Source: CAYYTU01 sp964474655
GTDB lineage: Bacteria > Chloroflexota > Anaerolineae > B4-G1
Length of the DNA: 46,109 nt
Reading direction: 5' to 3'
Assembly (NCBI GenBank): GCA_964474655.1
Contig: CAYYTU010000021.1
Span: forward strand, 1-46,109
How positions within the stretch are numbered: position 1 is the stretch's first letter; every line of letters starts with the position of its first letter. A program made the position numbers and the translations under genes. Shown here one piece after another: positions 24,605-31,805 of this stretch. A model generated the notes under the pieces. That model had not been told where the DNA came from. It saw only the letters and a program-made list of their open reading frames with translations, and did no database searches.

Positions 24605-25528
24605 ATGGAACTGGGCATCGTTGGATTGGGCAAGATGGGCGCCAATATGGCACGTCGATTGTCGCGCGACGGACACCGAGTAGTGGGGTACAACCGCACG
24701 GTGGAGGTCGCTTACGAGCTAGCGGAGGAAGAGCCGAACGTCGTCCCGGTCGATTCGCTGGAGGAGCTGGCAGAGCAGCTGGCGCCGCCGCGTGCGGCCT
24801 GGTCGATGGTGCCAGCCGGCAAGCCCACCGAGCAGGTAGTCAATTCGCTGCTGGGGGTACTAGCGCCGGAGGATATCATCATCGACGGCGGCAACGCCAA
24901 CTACAAGGACACGCTGCGCCGGGCGGAGACGATCAAGCAGCATGACCTCCACTTTGTGGACGTCGGCGTCAGCGGCGGCATCTGGGGCCTCCAGGAGGGC
25001 TACGGGATGATGGTCGGCGGCGAGGAGGCGATCATCGAGCACCTGCGGCCGATCTTCGAGACGCTGGCCCCCGCGCCGGACAAGGGCTGGAGCCGCGTGG
25101 GGCCGAGCGGCGCCGGGCACTTCGTCAAGATGGTCCATAACGGGATCGAATACGGCATCATGCAGGCCTACGCCGAGGGGTTCGATATCCTCAAGACCAA
25201 GGAGGAATTCGATCTCGACCTCCATAACGTGGCCGAGACCTGGCGCTTCGGCACCGTCATTCGCTCGTGGCTGCTCGATCTGACCGCCGACGCGCTGGCC
25301 GAGGACCAGGCGCTGAGCGATATCAAGGGCTGGGTGGCCGATTCCGGCGAGGGCCGCTGGACCGCCTTCGAGGCCATCGACCTGGACGTACCGGCGCCGG
25401 TCATCACCCTGGCGCTGCAGATGCGACTGGTCAGTCGGCAGGAAGAGAGCTACGCGGCCAAGCTGCTGGCCGCGATGCGCAACCAGTTCGGCGGGCATGC
25501 GGTCAAGAGCACGGGAGACGACCAATGA
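24605..25528 (+). CDS. gnd: 6-phosphogluconate dehydrogenase, decarboxylating (short form)
   Basis: A 307-residue short-type enzyme (the YqeC/GndA-like class; classic Gnd is about 470 residues). The NAD(P)-binding motif is GIVGLGKMGANMARRL, followed by DGGNANYKDTLRRAE, VGVSGGIWGLQEGYGMMVGG and the substrate/catalytic helix GPSGAGHFVKMVHNGIEYGIMQAYAEG with the catalytic Lys. GWVADSGEGRWT and the C-terminal helices complete it. It oxidatively decarboxylates 6-phosphogluconate to ribulose-5-P. Short forms often prefer NAD+, but the cofactor is not certain here. The Shine-Dalgarno TAGGAGG is upstream. Its stop overlaps the zwf start (ATGA), indicating translational coupling. Confidence 0.94.
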   Translation: MELGIVGLGKMGANMARRLSRDGHRVVGYNRTVEVAYELAEEEPNVVPVDSLEELAEQLAPPRAAWSMVPAGKPTEQVVNSLLGVLAPEDIIIDGGNANYKDTLRRAETIKQHDLHFVDVGVSGGIWGLQEGYGMMVGGEEAIIEHLRPIFETLAPAPDKGWSRVGPSGAGHFVKMVHNGIEYGIMQAYAEGFDILKTKEEFDLDLHNVAETWRFGTVIRSWLLDLTADALAEDQALSDIKGWVADSGEGRWTAFEAIDLDVPAPVITLALQMRLVSRQEESYAAKLLAAMRNQFGGHAVKSTGDDQ

Positions 25529-27018
25529 TCCAGGAGATTCGATGCTCCACCCCCGCGACCATCGTCATCTTCGGCGCTTCGGGGGATCTGACGCAGCGGA
25601 AGCTGGTGCCGGCGCTGCACACCCTCTCCTGCCAGGAGCTGCTACCTCCGGACACGCGTGTGATCGGCGTCTCGCGCACCGAGTATTCGGACGAGGCGTT
25701 CCGCGACCGGCTGCGCGAGGGCGTGATGGATTACTCAAGAGCCCAATCCGGACCAGATATCTGCGATCTGTGGCCCGCCTTCGCCAAACGGTATAGCTAT
25801 ATGCCCGGCGATCTCGACGACGATGAAACCTACCGCCGCCTCCAGCAACGCCTGGACCAGATCAAGCACGAGATGGACACCGTCGGCAATGTGCTCTTCT
25901 ACCTTGCCGTCCCGCCGGTGCTCTACCCCATCATCGTCGACCATCTGGGACGAGCCGGACTGGAAAGCAGCGATGCCGGCTGGCGGCGGATCATCGTCGA
26001 GAAGCCCTTCGGTCACGGGCTGGAGAGCGCTCGCCAGCTAAACGACCAGATCCACGCCGTCTTCGAGGAGAGCCAGATCTACCGCATCGATCATTACCTG
26101 GGCAAAGAGACAGTCCAGAACATTATGACCTTCCGCTTCGCCAACGCCATATTCGAGCCGCTCTGGAACCGCAATTACATCGACCACGTCCAGATCACCG
26201 TGGCGGAGAACGTCGGTGTGGGTCATCGCGCCGGTTACTACGAGAAGGCCGGCGTGCTGCGCGATATGTTCCAGAACCATCTGATGCAGCTGCTGACCTT
26301 GACGGCACTGGAACCGCCCATCGACTTCGAGGCCAACGCCCTGCGCGACGAGAAGGTCAAGGTGCTACGGGCGATCCCCTCTATCGCCGAGAGCGTGCGG
26401 GGCCAATATCAAGGGTACCGCGACGAACCGGATGTGGACGCGGATTCCACCACGGCGACCTATGCCGCGCTCAAGCTCTACGCCAACAACTGGCGCTGGC
26501 GCGGCGTCCCGTTCTACCTGCGCTCGGGCAAGCGGTTGAAGACGAAGACGAGCGAGATCAGCATCCAGTTCAAATGCGTGCCCCACCTGATGTTCCCAAT
26601 TGAACGCGGCGAGGACATCACAGCCAACGTGCTATCGCTCTGCCTCCAGCCCGATGAGAGCATCCACCTCCGCTTTGAGACCAAGGAGCCCGGCACCGGC
26701 ATGCAAACCCGCTCGGTCGATATGGAGTTCCATTACGCCGGGAACTTCGGGGACGGGACGCTGCCGGACGCCTACGAGCGCCTGCTGCTGGATGCGCTGC
26801 AGGGCGACGCCTCGCTCTTCGCGCGGGCCGACGAGATCGAGATGGCCTGGTCGCTGATCGACCCGGTGATCACCCAGTGGAAAGGCCCCGATGCCCCCCG
26901 GCTGGCCACTTATGAGCCGGGCAGCTGGGGACCAGCGGAGGCCCAAGCGCTGCTGGCGCACGACGGACGCTCCTGGCACCCGTTCTGCGCCACTCACCGC
27001 GCCGACGACCAAGGGTGA
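25525..27018 (+). CDS. zwf: Glucose-6-phosphate 1-dehydrogenase
   Basis: A 497-residue enzyme. It has the nucleotide-binding motif IFGASGDLTQRKLVPAL near the N-terminus and the active-site signature RIDHYLGKETVQN. It continues with RFANAIFEPLWNRNYIDHVQIT, GYYEKAGVLRDMFQNHLMQLL, LRSGKRL and the C-terminal DAYERLLLDALQGDASLFARADEIE. It makes 6-phosphoglucono-lactone and NAD(P)H. ATG 25525 is chosen because it overlaps the gnd stop (ATGA) and matches the family N-terminus; the frame is open far upstream inside gnd, which is a shadow. pgl follows 6 bases later. Confidence 0.96.
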   Translation: MIQEIRCSTPATIVIFGASGDLTQRKLVPALHTLSCQELLPPDTRVIGVSRTEYSDEAFRDRLREGVMDYSRAQSGPDICDLWPAFAKRYSYMPGDLDDDETYRRLQQRLDQIKHEMDTVGNVLFYLAVPPVLYPIIVDHLGRAGLESSDAGWRRIIVEKPFGHGLESARQLNDQIHAVFEESQIYRIDHYLGKETVQNIMTFRFANAIFEPLWNRNYIDHVQITVAENVGVGHRAGYYEKAGVLRDMFQNHLMQLLTLTALEPPIDFEANALRDEKVKVLRAIPSIAESVRGQYQGYRDEPDVDADSTTATYAALKLYANNWRWRGVPFYLRSGKRLKTKTSEISIQFKCVPHLMFPIERGEDITANVLSLCLQPDESIHLRFETKEPGTGMQTRSVDMEFHYAGNFGDGTLPDAYERLLLDALQGDASLFARADEIEMAWSLIDPVITQWKGPDAPRLATYEPGSWGPAEAQALLAHDGRSWHPFCATHRADDQG

Positions 27019-27024
27019 CAGGCG

Positions 27025-27732
27025 ATGAGCGAGCTGGTCATCGTGCCCGACGCGGATCATATGGCGCAGGCAGCGGCCGAACGCTTCACGGCGCTGACCA
27101 CGGAAGCGATAGAACGTCGCGGGCGGTTCGTCGTGGCGCTCTCCGGCGGCTCGACGCCCCTGCCGCTGTATGCGCTTCTGGCCCAGGAATCGTTCGCCTC
27201 CCAGATCGACTGGCCCCGCGTGCACATCTTCTGGGGCGACGAGCGCTGCGTCCCACCCTACCACGCCGACAGCAATTACCGTATGGCGCGCGAGGCGCTG
27301 CTCGATCACATCGCCATCCCGCAGGCAAACGTCCACCGGATCAAGGGTGAGCTTCCGCCCGAGGAAGCAGCAGCCGAGTATCGAGACGCGCTGAGCGGCT
27401 TCGGGCGGTTCGATTTGGTCCTGCTAGGGATGGGCACCGATGGGCACACCGCCTCGCTCTTCCCCGGCACCTCGGCGCTGGAGGAACGGGGGCATTCCGT
27501 GATCGCCACTCACGTGGGCAGGATGGGGACTTGGCGCGTCACGCTGACGCTCCCGACCATCAACAGCGCCCGGCAGGTGATCTTCCTGGTCAGCGGGGCG
27601 TCGAAGGCAAAGGCACTCGCCCGCGTCCGCGCCGGATCCTCGCTGCCGGCTGGACTGGTAGAGCCCACGGACGGCCAGCTGACCTGGATCGTGGATCGAG
27701 AAGCAGCCGCGCAGCTCCTACCAGGCGATTGA
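27025..27732 (+). CDS. pgl: 6-phosphogluconolactonase
   Basis: A 235-residue lactonase of the NagB/RpiA-like fold. Family motifs are VVALSGGSTPLPLYALL, VHIFWGDERCVPPYHADSNYRMAREALLDH and FDLVLLGMGTDGHTASLFPGT. It hydrolyses 6-phosphoglucono-lactone to 6-phosphogluconate, linking the products of zwf and gnd. It lies 6 bases after zwf in the same operon, with GGTGACAGGCG before its ATG. It is the last gene of the pentose phosphate group; the R1-c repeat begins about 50 bases downstream. Confidence 0.95.
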   Translation: MSELVIVPDADHMAQAAAERFTALTTEAIERRGRFVVALSGGSTPLPLYALLAQESFASQIDWPRVHIFWGDERCVPPYHADSNYRMAREALLDHIAIPQANVHRIKGELPPEEAAAEYRDALSGFGRFDLVLLGMGTDGHTASLFPGTSALEERGHSVIATHVGRMGTWRVTLTLPTINSARQVIFLVSGASKAKALARVRAGSSLPAGLVEPTDGQLTWIVDREAAAQLLPGD

Positions 27733-27782
27733 GCAGCTGCCGCACCCTCCTGCGCCAAGAGACGCCAGCCAAGCGAGAACAC

Positions 27783-27940
27783 GAGTTTTCGAAGCAGGTC
27801 GCCCAGCAAAAATGCTCTCAAGGCCGCAGAGCGTGCTTAGACGTGAACAAGGCAAACGAAGCTGGGGTTGACACGCTCGATAAACGTGACCGTAGGCAAT
27901 CTAGTGCGTCCGGGCTACCCTAGAATCGCTTCGTTTGCCC
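27783..27940 (-). repeat. R1 dispersed repeat, copy c (full-length, best preserved ends)
   Basis: The core 27851-27940 (90 bases) has near-perfect terminal inverted repeats, GGCAAACGAAGC (27851-27862) and GCTTCGTTTGCCC (27928-27940). The reverse complement of 27783-27850 matches the extension of copy d at 44185-44252 (TTGTTC, AGCAC, CTCTG, GGC-TTGA, GCTTCGAAA). The whole unit is about 158 bases. It lies between the pgl stop and the rplU promoter. Confidence 0.75.
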
Positions 27941-27956
27941 GAACACCAGTGGAAAG

Positions 27957-27984
27957 TTGACAAAGCTGACGAATTCGGTATAAT
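27957..27984 (+). promoter_or_regulatory. rplU-rpmA operon promoter
   Basis: A consensus sigma-70 promoter: TTGACA (27957-27962), a 16-base spacer and TATAAT (27979-27984). The predicted start near 27991 leaves an unusually long leader of about 320 bases before rplU. Confidence 0.75.
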
Positions 27985-27990
27985 TCTCGT

Positions 27991-28313
27991 TCGAGGCCGG
28001 GCCATCGGGCACGGCCCCTATTTGTGCTTGTGCTATAGTGATCGGACTATAGCGCCTGGCCAAATTCCAAGAAAGAGGCTATTTCGGTCCAGGTTCTTTG
28101 GAACTTGACCCCTGCACTTTTCAAATTTTTGAGGAGCAGAGACTTCGGAAGACTTAAAATGGGGTTGGCGAACCCAATTTGGAAGCAAAGCGGGATTATT
28201 TTGCATCCAAAATCCTCGACGGTAGACTTCCGAAGTCTGGAGTCGCTAAATTGCAGGAGTTAAGTTTGGAAGTTATCATTTTGGTTCCGGCTTCGCCGGG
28301 TTGGGGAGGATCT
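27991..28313 (+). other. Long structured leader of rplU
   Basis: The untranslated region contains several inverted repeats: GGGCC/GGCCC (about 28000-28018), a perfect 8-bp stem GCTATAGT-GATCGG-ACTATAGC (about 28032-28053), CCTGG/CCAGG enclosing about 28056-28092, and the R2 repeat at 28140-28238. Such a leader in front of ribosomal protein genes could serve autoregulation. I do not recognise a known r-protein leader class, so this is a description rather than an assignment. Confidence 0.45.
28140..28238. repeat. R2 palindrome-bounded repeat, copy a
   Basis: A 99-base unit bounded by AGACTTCGGAAGACT (28140-28154) and AGACTTCCGAAGTCT (28224-28238), each nearly palindromic and mutually inverted. 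An internal hairpin surrounds GGGGTT-GGCG-AACCC. A second unit with the same ends and size (100 bases) but a different interior lies at 45965-46064. This copy lies within the rplU leader. Confidence 0.6.
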
Positions 28314-28628
28314 ATGGTGTATGCAGTTATGAAGTCAGGCGCACGGCAATATCGGGCCAGCGTGGGCGACACCATCCGCGTTGAAAAGCTATCCGCGGAC
28401 GTGGGCGAACAAGTGGAATTCGACGAGATATTATTGCTCGTCGACGACACCGACGTGAAGATTGGGCAGCCCAAGGTTGAGGGTGCCAGAGTAGTGGCGA
28501 CAGTGGTCGCTCAAGAGAAAGGCCCGAAAATCCAGGTTTTCAAATATCGGCCCCGAAAGCGGTATCAGCGGCACGCCGGACACCGGCAGCCCTATACGCA
28601 ACTGCGGGTTGACGAAATTATGGCGTAG
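28314..28628 (+). CDS. rplU: 50S ribosomal protein L21
   Basis: A 104-residue L21: MVYAVMKSGARQYRASVGDTIRVEKLSADVGEQVEFDEILLLVDD, followed by VVATVVAQEKGPKIQVFKYRPRKRYQRHAGHRQPYTQLRV. It binds 23S rRNA in the large subunit. The open frame extends upstream to 28179, but that part comes from the R2 repeat. ATG 28314 has GGGGAGGA immediately upstream and gives the normal family length. rpmA follows after 11 bases, the standard L21-L27 pairing. Confidence 0.95.
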   Translation: MVYAVMKSGARQYRASVGDTIRVEKLSADVGEQVEFDEILLLVDDTDVKIGQPKVEGARVVATVVAQEKGPKIQVFKYRPRKRYQRHAGHRQPYTQLRVDEIMA

Positions 28629-28639
28629 GAGGTATTAAA

Positions 28640-28906
28640 ATGGCTCATAAGAAAGGTAGTGGTACTACTCGTAACGGACGTGAGAGTAACGCCAAATATT
28701 TGGGCGTAAAGCGATATGGCGGACAGGAAGTGCGCGCCGGCCACATTATCGTGCGCCAGCGCGGGACGCGGATCAAGCCCGGCAAGAACGTGGGACTGGG
28801 CAAGGATCACACGCTTTTTGCCAAGGCGGACGGATTCGTGACCTTCGAGCACACCCGTGGGGGAGGCAAACGCGTGAGCGTCTACCCGCCGCAGGAGGTG
28901 GCATGA
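28640..28906 (+). CDS. rpmA: 50S ribosomal protein L27
   Basis: An 88-residue L27 beginning MAHKKGSGTTRNGRESNAKYLGVKRYGGQ, with VRAGHIIVRQRGTRIKPGKNVGLGKDHTLFAKADG. The N-terminus directly follows Met with AHKKG, so there is no cleavable Firmicutes-type N-terminal extension. L27 contributes to the peptidyl transferase centre. The Shine-Dalgarno TAGGAGG lies 10 bases upstream. Its stop overlaps the next gene start (ATGA at 28903-28906). Confidence 0.97.
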   Translation: MAHKKGSGTTRNGRESNAKYLGVKRYGGQEVRAGHIIVRQRGTRIKPGKNVGLGKDHTLFAKADGFVTFEHTRGGGKRVSVYPPQEVA

Positions 28907-29412
28907 AAGAAGGTATCCACCCCGATTTCTATCCTGAAGCGAAGGTCATCTGCGCCTGTGGCAACAGTTGGACGGTAGGATCGACCCAGGAGGAGATCCG
29001 CACCGACATCTGCTCTGAGTGCCATCCGTTTTTCACCGGCGAGCAACGCATCGTGGACTCCGGCGGTCAGGTGGAGCGTTTTCTCAAGAAACTGGAGCGT
29101 CGAGAGAAGAAAATGGCCGAGATGGAACGTCGGCGGGCCAAGCAAACGTCTCCCGATCTCTCCATCGAAGAGCTCGACATCCGCACCCAGGCCAAGAACG
29201 TGCTGCTGGAAGCGGACGTCGAGACGGTAGGCGACGTAATCGAAACCCTCGAAGAAGGCGGCGGCGAGGCCCTGATGAACATCCGCGGCTTCGGTATGAA
29301 ATCGCTGGCTACGCTCAAGAAGCAACTGCGAGCCCGAGGCTTCGATCTACCAAGCGACGAGGAATCCGAAGAAGAAAGCAACGCTACCGAAGAGGCCGAA
29401 GCAGCAGCGTAG
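28903..29412 (+). CDS. rpmE: 50S ribosomal protein L31 fused to an RNA polymerase alpha-CTD-like domain
   Basis: A 169-residue protein. Residues 1 to about 65 are a zinc-type L31: MKEGIHPDFYPEAKVICACG ... CSECHPFFTGEQRI (Cys17, Cys19, Cys37, Cys40). A charged coiled linker (about 60-83) leads to residues 84-150, which resemble the C-terminal domain of RNA polymerase alpha: LSIEELDIRTQAKNVLLEADVETVGDV ... IRGFGMKSLATLKKQLRARGFDL. The helix-hairpin-helix GxKSL (131-135) and an Asn are kept. The position of the DNA-contacting Arg265 of E. coli alpha reads Gln in an ungapped alignment. An acidic tail ends it. Ordinary L31 is about 70 residues. Translationally coupled to rpmA; terminator follows. 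Confidence 0.88.
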   Translation: MKEGIHPDFYPEAKVICACGNSWTVGSTQEEIRTDICSECHPFFTGEQRIVDSGGQVERFLKKLERREKKMAEMERRRAKQTSPDLSIEELDIRTQAKNVLLEADVETVGDVIETLEEGGGEALMNIRGFGMKSLATLKKQLRARGFDLPSDEESEEESNATEEAEAAA

Positions 29413-29437
29413 CAACAACCAAGCCACAGGATTTACC

Positions 29438-29469
29438 AGGGGCAGATGCATACATCTGCCCCTATTTTT
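29438..29469 (+). terminator. Rho-independent terminator after the ribosomal protein operon
   Basis: A perfect 11-bp stem AGGGGCAGATG / CATCTGCCCCT (29438-29448 and 29453-29463), 4-base loop, then ATTTTT. It ends the rplU-rpmA-rpmE transcript and shows that any tdk start inside it (29446) is not used. Confidence 0.9.
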
Positions 29470-29490
29470 GGTTCAAGTATACCGGCTACT

Positions 29491-30075
29491 ATGTACAACA
29501 AACCTAATAGCGGATGGATCGAAGTCATTTGCGGCAGTATGTTCTCTGGAAAGACGGAGGAGCTCATTCGACGATTGCGGCGGGCCCAAATCGCCAAGCA
29601 GAAGATACAAGTTTTCAAGCCGGCCATCGACACGCGCTTTACTGGCTGCGAGGTAACCTCTCACAACGGAATGCAGATCAAAGCCACCGCCGTGGAAGAC
29701 GTGGGCCAGATGAAAAGCCTTCTGGAACCGGACACCACCGTGGTGGCAATCGACGAGGCGCAATTCTTCGACGACGACGTGATCGATCTGTGCGAGGAGC
29801 TGGCCGATCAAGAATTACGGGTTATCATCGCTGGCCTGGATATGGACTTCCGGGGAGAGCCTTTCGGGCCCATGCCAGAGTTGATGGCCCGGGCCGAGCA
29901 AGTTGATAAGTTCCAGGCCATCTGCGTGAAATGCGGCGGCCCGGCTAGCCGCACTCAGCGGCTGATCGACGGCGAGCCGGCTGCCTACGACGACCCGGTC
30001 ATTTTGGTGGGCGCCAGCGAGGTCTACGAAGCCAGATGTCGCGGGTGTCATGAGGTAGGAAAATCGAATGACTAA
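29491..30075 (+). CDS. tdk: Thymidine kinase (type II)
   Basis: A 194-residue thymidine kinase. It carries the P-loop GSMFSGKTEELIRRL, the DEAQFF segment (Walker B-like), VIIAGLDMDFRGEPFGPMPELMA and the lasso region. The zinc-binding Cys pairs are CVKCGG and CRGCHE near the C-terminus. It phosphorylates thymidine with ATP in salvage. The frame extends upstream through the terminator, so ATG 29491 is chosen. No Shine-Dalgarno is seen. A -10-like TATACC (29478-29483) 7 bases upstream suggests a leaderless start, but no clear -35 accompanies it. Its end overlaps hpt by 8 bases. Confidence 0.93.
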   Translation: MYNKPNSGWIEVICGSMFSGKTEELIRRLRRAQIAKQKIQVFKPAIDTRFTGCEVTSHNGMQIKATAVEDVGQMKSLLEPDTTVVAIDEAQFFDDDVIDLCEELADQELRVIIAGLDMDFRGEPFGPMPELMARAEQVDKFQAICVKCGGPASRTQRLIDGEPAAYDDPVILVGASEVYEARCRGCHEVGKSND

Positions 30076-30643
30076 GTATGAGAATTACGACGCCGAAGCC
30101 ATTGAGCGAGTATTGCTGGACGAGACGGCAATCGAAGAGCGGGTAAGTAAGCTGGCCGATCAGATCAGCGCCGATTACCAGGGCGTTGACTATGCCGATT
30201 CCAATGGGCTGGTGCTGATCGGAGTGCTCAAAGGCGCTTTCATTTTCCTGGCAGATCTGGCGCGTCGCCTCAACATACCCCACCACGTCGACTTCATCGC
30301 CCTTTCCAGCTACAACAAAGGCACCGTCTCCGGCGAAGTGCGGTTAATTATGGACACTCGCGTCAACGTCTCCAGTCGCCACGTACTGATCGTCGAGGAC
30401 ATCGTGGACACCGGTAACACGCTGGACTACCTGCAGCGTGCCTTCCGCGCACGTCAGCCGGCCTCGCTGCGCACAGCCGTCTTCCTCAGCAAGCCCGATC
30501 GGCGCGAAGTAAGCGTCCCCATCGACTATCTAGGCTTCAAGATACCCGATGTATGGGTGGTAGGCTATGGCCTGGACTACGCCGATCGTTACCGCACCTT
30601 GCCCTACATCGGGGCCTTGAAACCTGAAGTTTACGAGAAGTAG
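30068..30643 (+). CDS. hpt: Hypoxanthine phosphoribosyltransferase, copy 1
   Basis: A 191-residue purine salvage enzyme. Features are GVLKGAFIFLADLARRL, the PRPP-binding motif VLIVEDIVDTGNTLDYL, FLSKPDRREVSVPIDYLGFKIPDVWVVGYGLDYADRYR and IGALKPEVY. It converts hypoxanthine or guanine with PRPP to the nucleotide. It overlaps the end of tdk by 8 bases and is followed 7 bases later by a paralogue, so the salvage genes are co-transcribed. Confidence 0.93.
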   Translation: MTKYENYDAEAIERVLLDETAIEERVSKLADQISADYQGVDYADSNGLVLIGVLKGAFIFLADLARRLNIPHHVDFIALSSYNKGTVSGEVRLIMDTRVNVSSRHVLIVEDIVDTGNTLDYLQRAFRARQPASLRTAVFLSKPDRREVSVPIDYLGFKIPDVWVVGYGLDYADRYRTLPYIGALKPEVYEK

Positions 30644-30650
30644 GTGGTTT

Positions 30651-31223
30651 ATGGGATTACGAGAGGACATCGCCAAGACCTTAATTTCTGAACCCGCGCT
30701 GCAAGACCGCATCGCGAAGTTGAGCGAGGAGATCAACGCCACATACAGCGACGATGATCGGCCACTGCTGGTCTGCGTGCTCAAAGGCGCGTTCATGTTC
30801 CTGGCTGACCTGACACGTCACTTGAACGTACGGCACGAGGTCGACTTTATGGTGATCTCGTCTTACGGCGGCACACGGACGACGAGCAGCGGCGTCGTAC
30901 GCATCCTGCTGGATCTGGAGCAGAGCATCGAAGGACGACACGTGCTGGTCGTGGAGGACATCATCGATTCCGGACGCACCCTGAACTACGTGACGCGCAA
31001 TCTGAGCACGCGCGATCCGGACAGCCTGCGCGTCTGCACGCTGCTCAGCAAGCCCTCGCGGCGTATGATCGACGTGCCGCTGGACTTCGTGGGCTTCGAG
31101 GTACCAGACGAGTTCGTGGTGGGCTACGGACTGGACTTCGACGAAGAGTATCGCAACTTACCCTTCATCGGCGTGCTGAAAGAGAGCGTGTACGCCGAAC
31201 GCATCGAGGAAGACGTCTGCTGA
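30651..31223 (+). CDS. hpt: Hypoxanthine phosphoribosyltransferase, copy 2 (tandem paralogue)
   Basis: A 190-residue paralogue of the preceding protein: CVLKGAFMFLADLTRHL, FMVISSYGG, the PRPP motif VLVVEDIIDSGRTLNYV, LLSKPSRRMIDVPLDFVGFEVPDEFVVGYGLDFDEEYR. Both copies keep the catalytic elements, so both should be active. They are clearly diverged in sequence, arguing for an old duplication and possibly different base preferences (hypoxanthine, guanine or xanthine); this cannot be decided by eye. Confidence 0.92.
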   Translation: MGLREDIAKTLISEPALQDRIAKLSEEINATYSDDDRPLLVCVLKGAFMFLADLTRHLNVRHEVDFMVISSYGGTRTTSSGVVRILLDLEQSIEGRHVLVVEDIIDSGRTLNYVTRNLSTRDPDSLRVCTLLSKPSRRMIDVPLDFVGFEVPDEFVVGYGLDFDEEYRNLPFIGVLKESVYAERIEEDVC

Positions 31224-31265
31224 TCGATCGGCTGATCACTTCCAGACACCTGAAGGAGCAAAGCG

Positions 31266-31784
31266 ATGCGCAAGCGAGAAATCACCCTGGCGCTTTTCCT
31301 TATCCTGCTGGGCGTCTACTTCTTGCTGCGAGAGATGGGAACCAGCTTCCCTGGCTGGAATCAAGTTTGGCCTGCCTTCCTCTTCGCCGGCGGACTGGCC
31401 GCCTTGATTAAATATTTCAGCGACCAGCGCGCCAACCCGGAGCATGTCTTCTTCGGCATTGCCGCCACGCTAGCCGGGTTGGTCTTCCTCTTCGTCACCA
31501 TCGGGCCCCTGACCTACGGTGACCTGGAGATGTGGTGGCCCGTGTTCGCCTTAATTGGGGGGTTCGCCTTCCTGGGCCAATGGATCGCCGCCGGGCTCTG
31601 CGACTGGGACGCGTTGTTCCTGGCCCTATCCGCCCTGCTGGCCGGTGCTGCCGGGTTCGCCATCACGCTCGAATGGCTCGGGCCTGAGACGCGCCAACTC
31701 CTGCCGCAGCTCTGGCCTGTGCTCGTGATCGCGGCAGGAGTGATAGCGCTGTTGCGGGGGTTGGTCGGCAAGCGCTCATCTTAG
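31266..31784 (+). CDS. Small multi-pass membrane protein (LiaI/DUF5668-like)
   Basis: A 172-residue protein with about six hydrophobic segments, e.g. ITLALFLILLGVYFLL, WPAFLFAGGLAALI, VFFGIAATLAGLVFLFVTIG, WPVFALIGGFAFLGQWI, ALFLALSALLAGAAGFAITL and LWPVLVIAAGVIALL. The repeated pattern of a short helix pair with WPxxxLxxG resembles the LiaI-LiaF-like/DUF5668 membrane family. No catalytic motif is seen. AAGGAG lies upstream of the start. It follows the hpt pair by 42 bases and precedes a glycosyltransferase by 21 bases. Confidence 0.72.
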   Translation: MRKREITLALFLILLGVYFLLREMGTSFPGWNQVWPAFLFAGGLAALIKYFSDQRANPEHVFFGIAATLAGLVFLFVTIGPLTYGDLEMWWPVFALIGGFAFLGQWIAAGLCDWDALFLALSALLAGAAGFAITLEWLGPETRQLLPQLWPVLVIAAGVIALLRGLVGKRSS

Positions 31785-31805
31785 CGCGACGCCGTCAGAA
31801 GCCAC

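Noticed and set aside
28179..28313. An N-terminal extension of L21
   Set aside because: The extra codons come from the R2 repeat and its flank; ATG 28314 has the ribosome site and gives the normal length.
29446..29490. A longer thymidine kinase starting at 29446
   Set aside because: That ATG lies inside the rho-independent terminator of the ribosomal protein operon; the family N-terminus fits ATG 29491.
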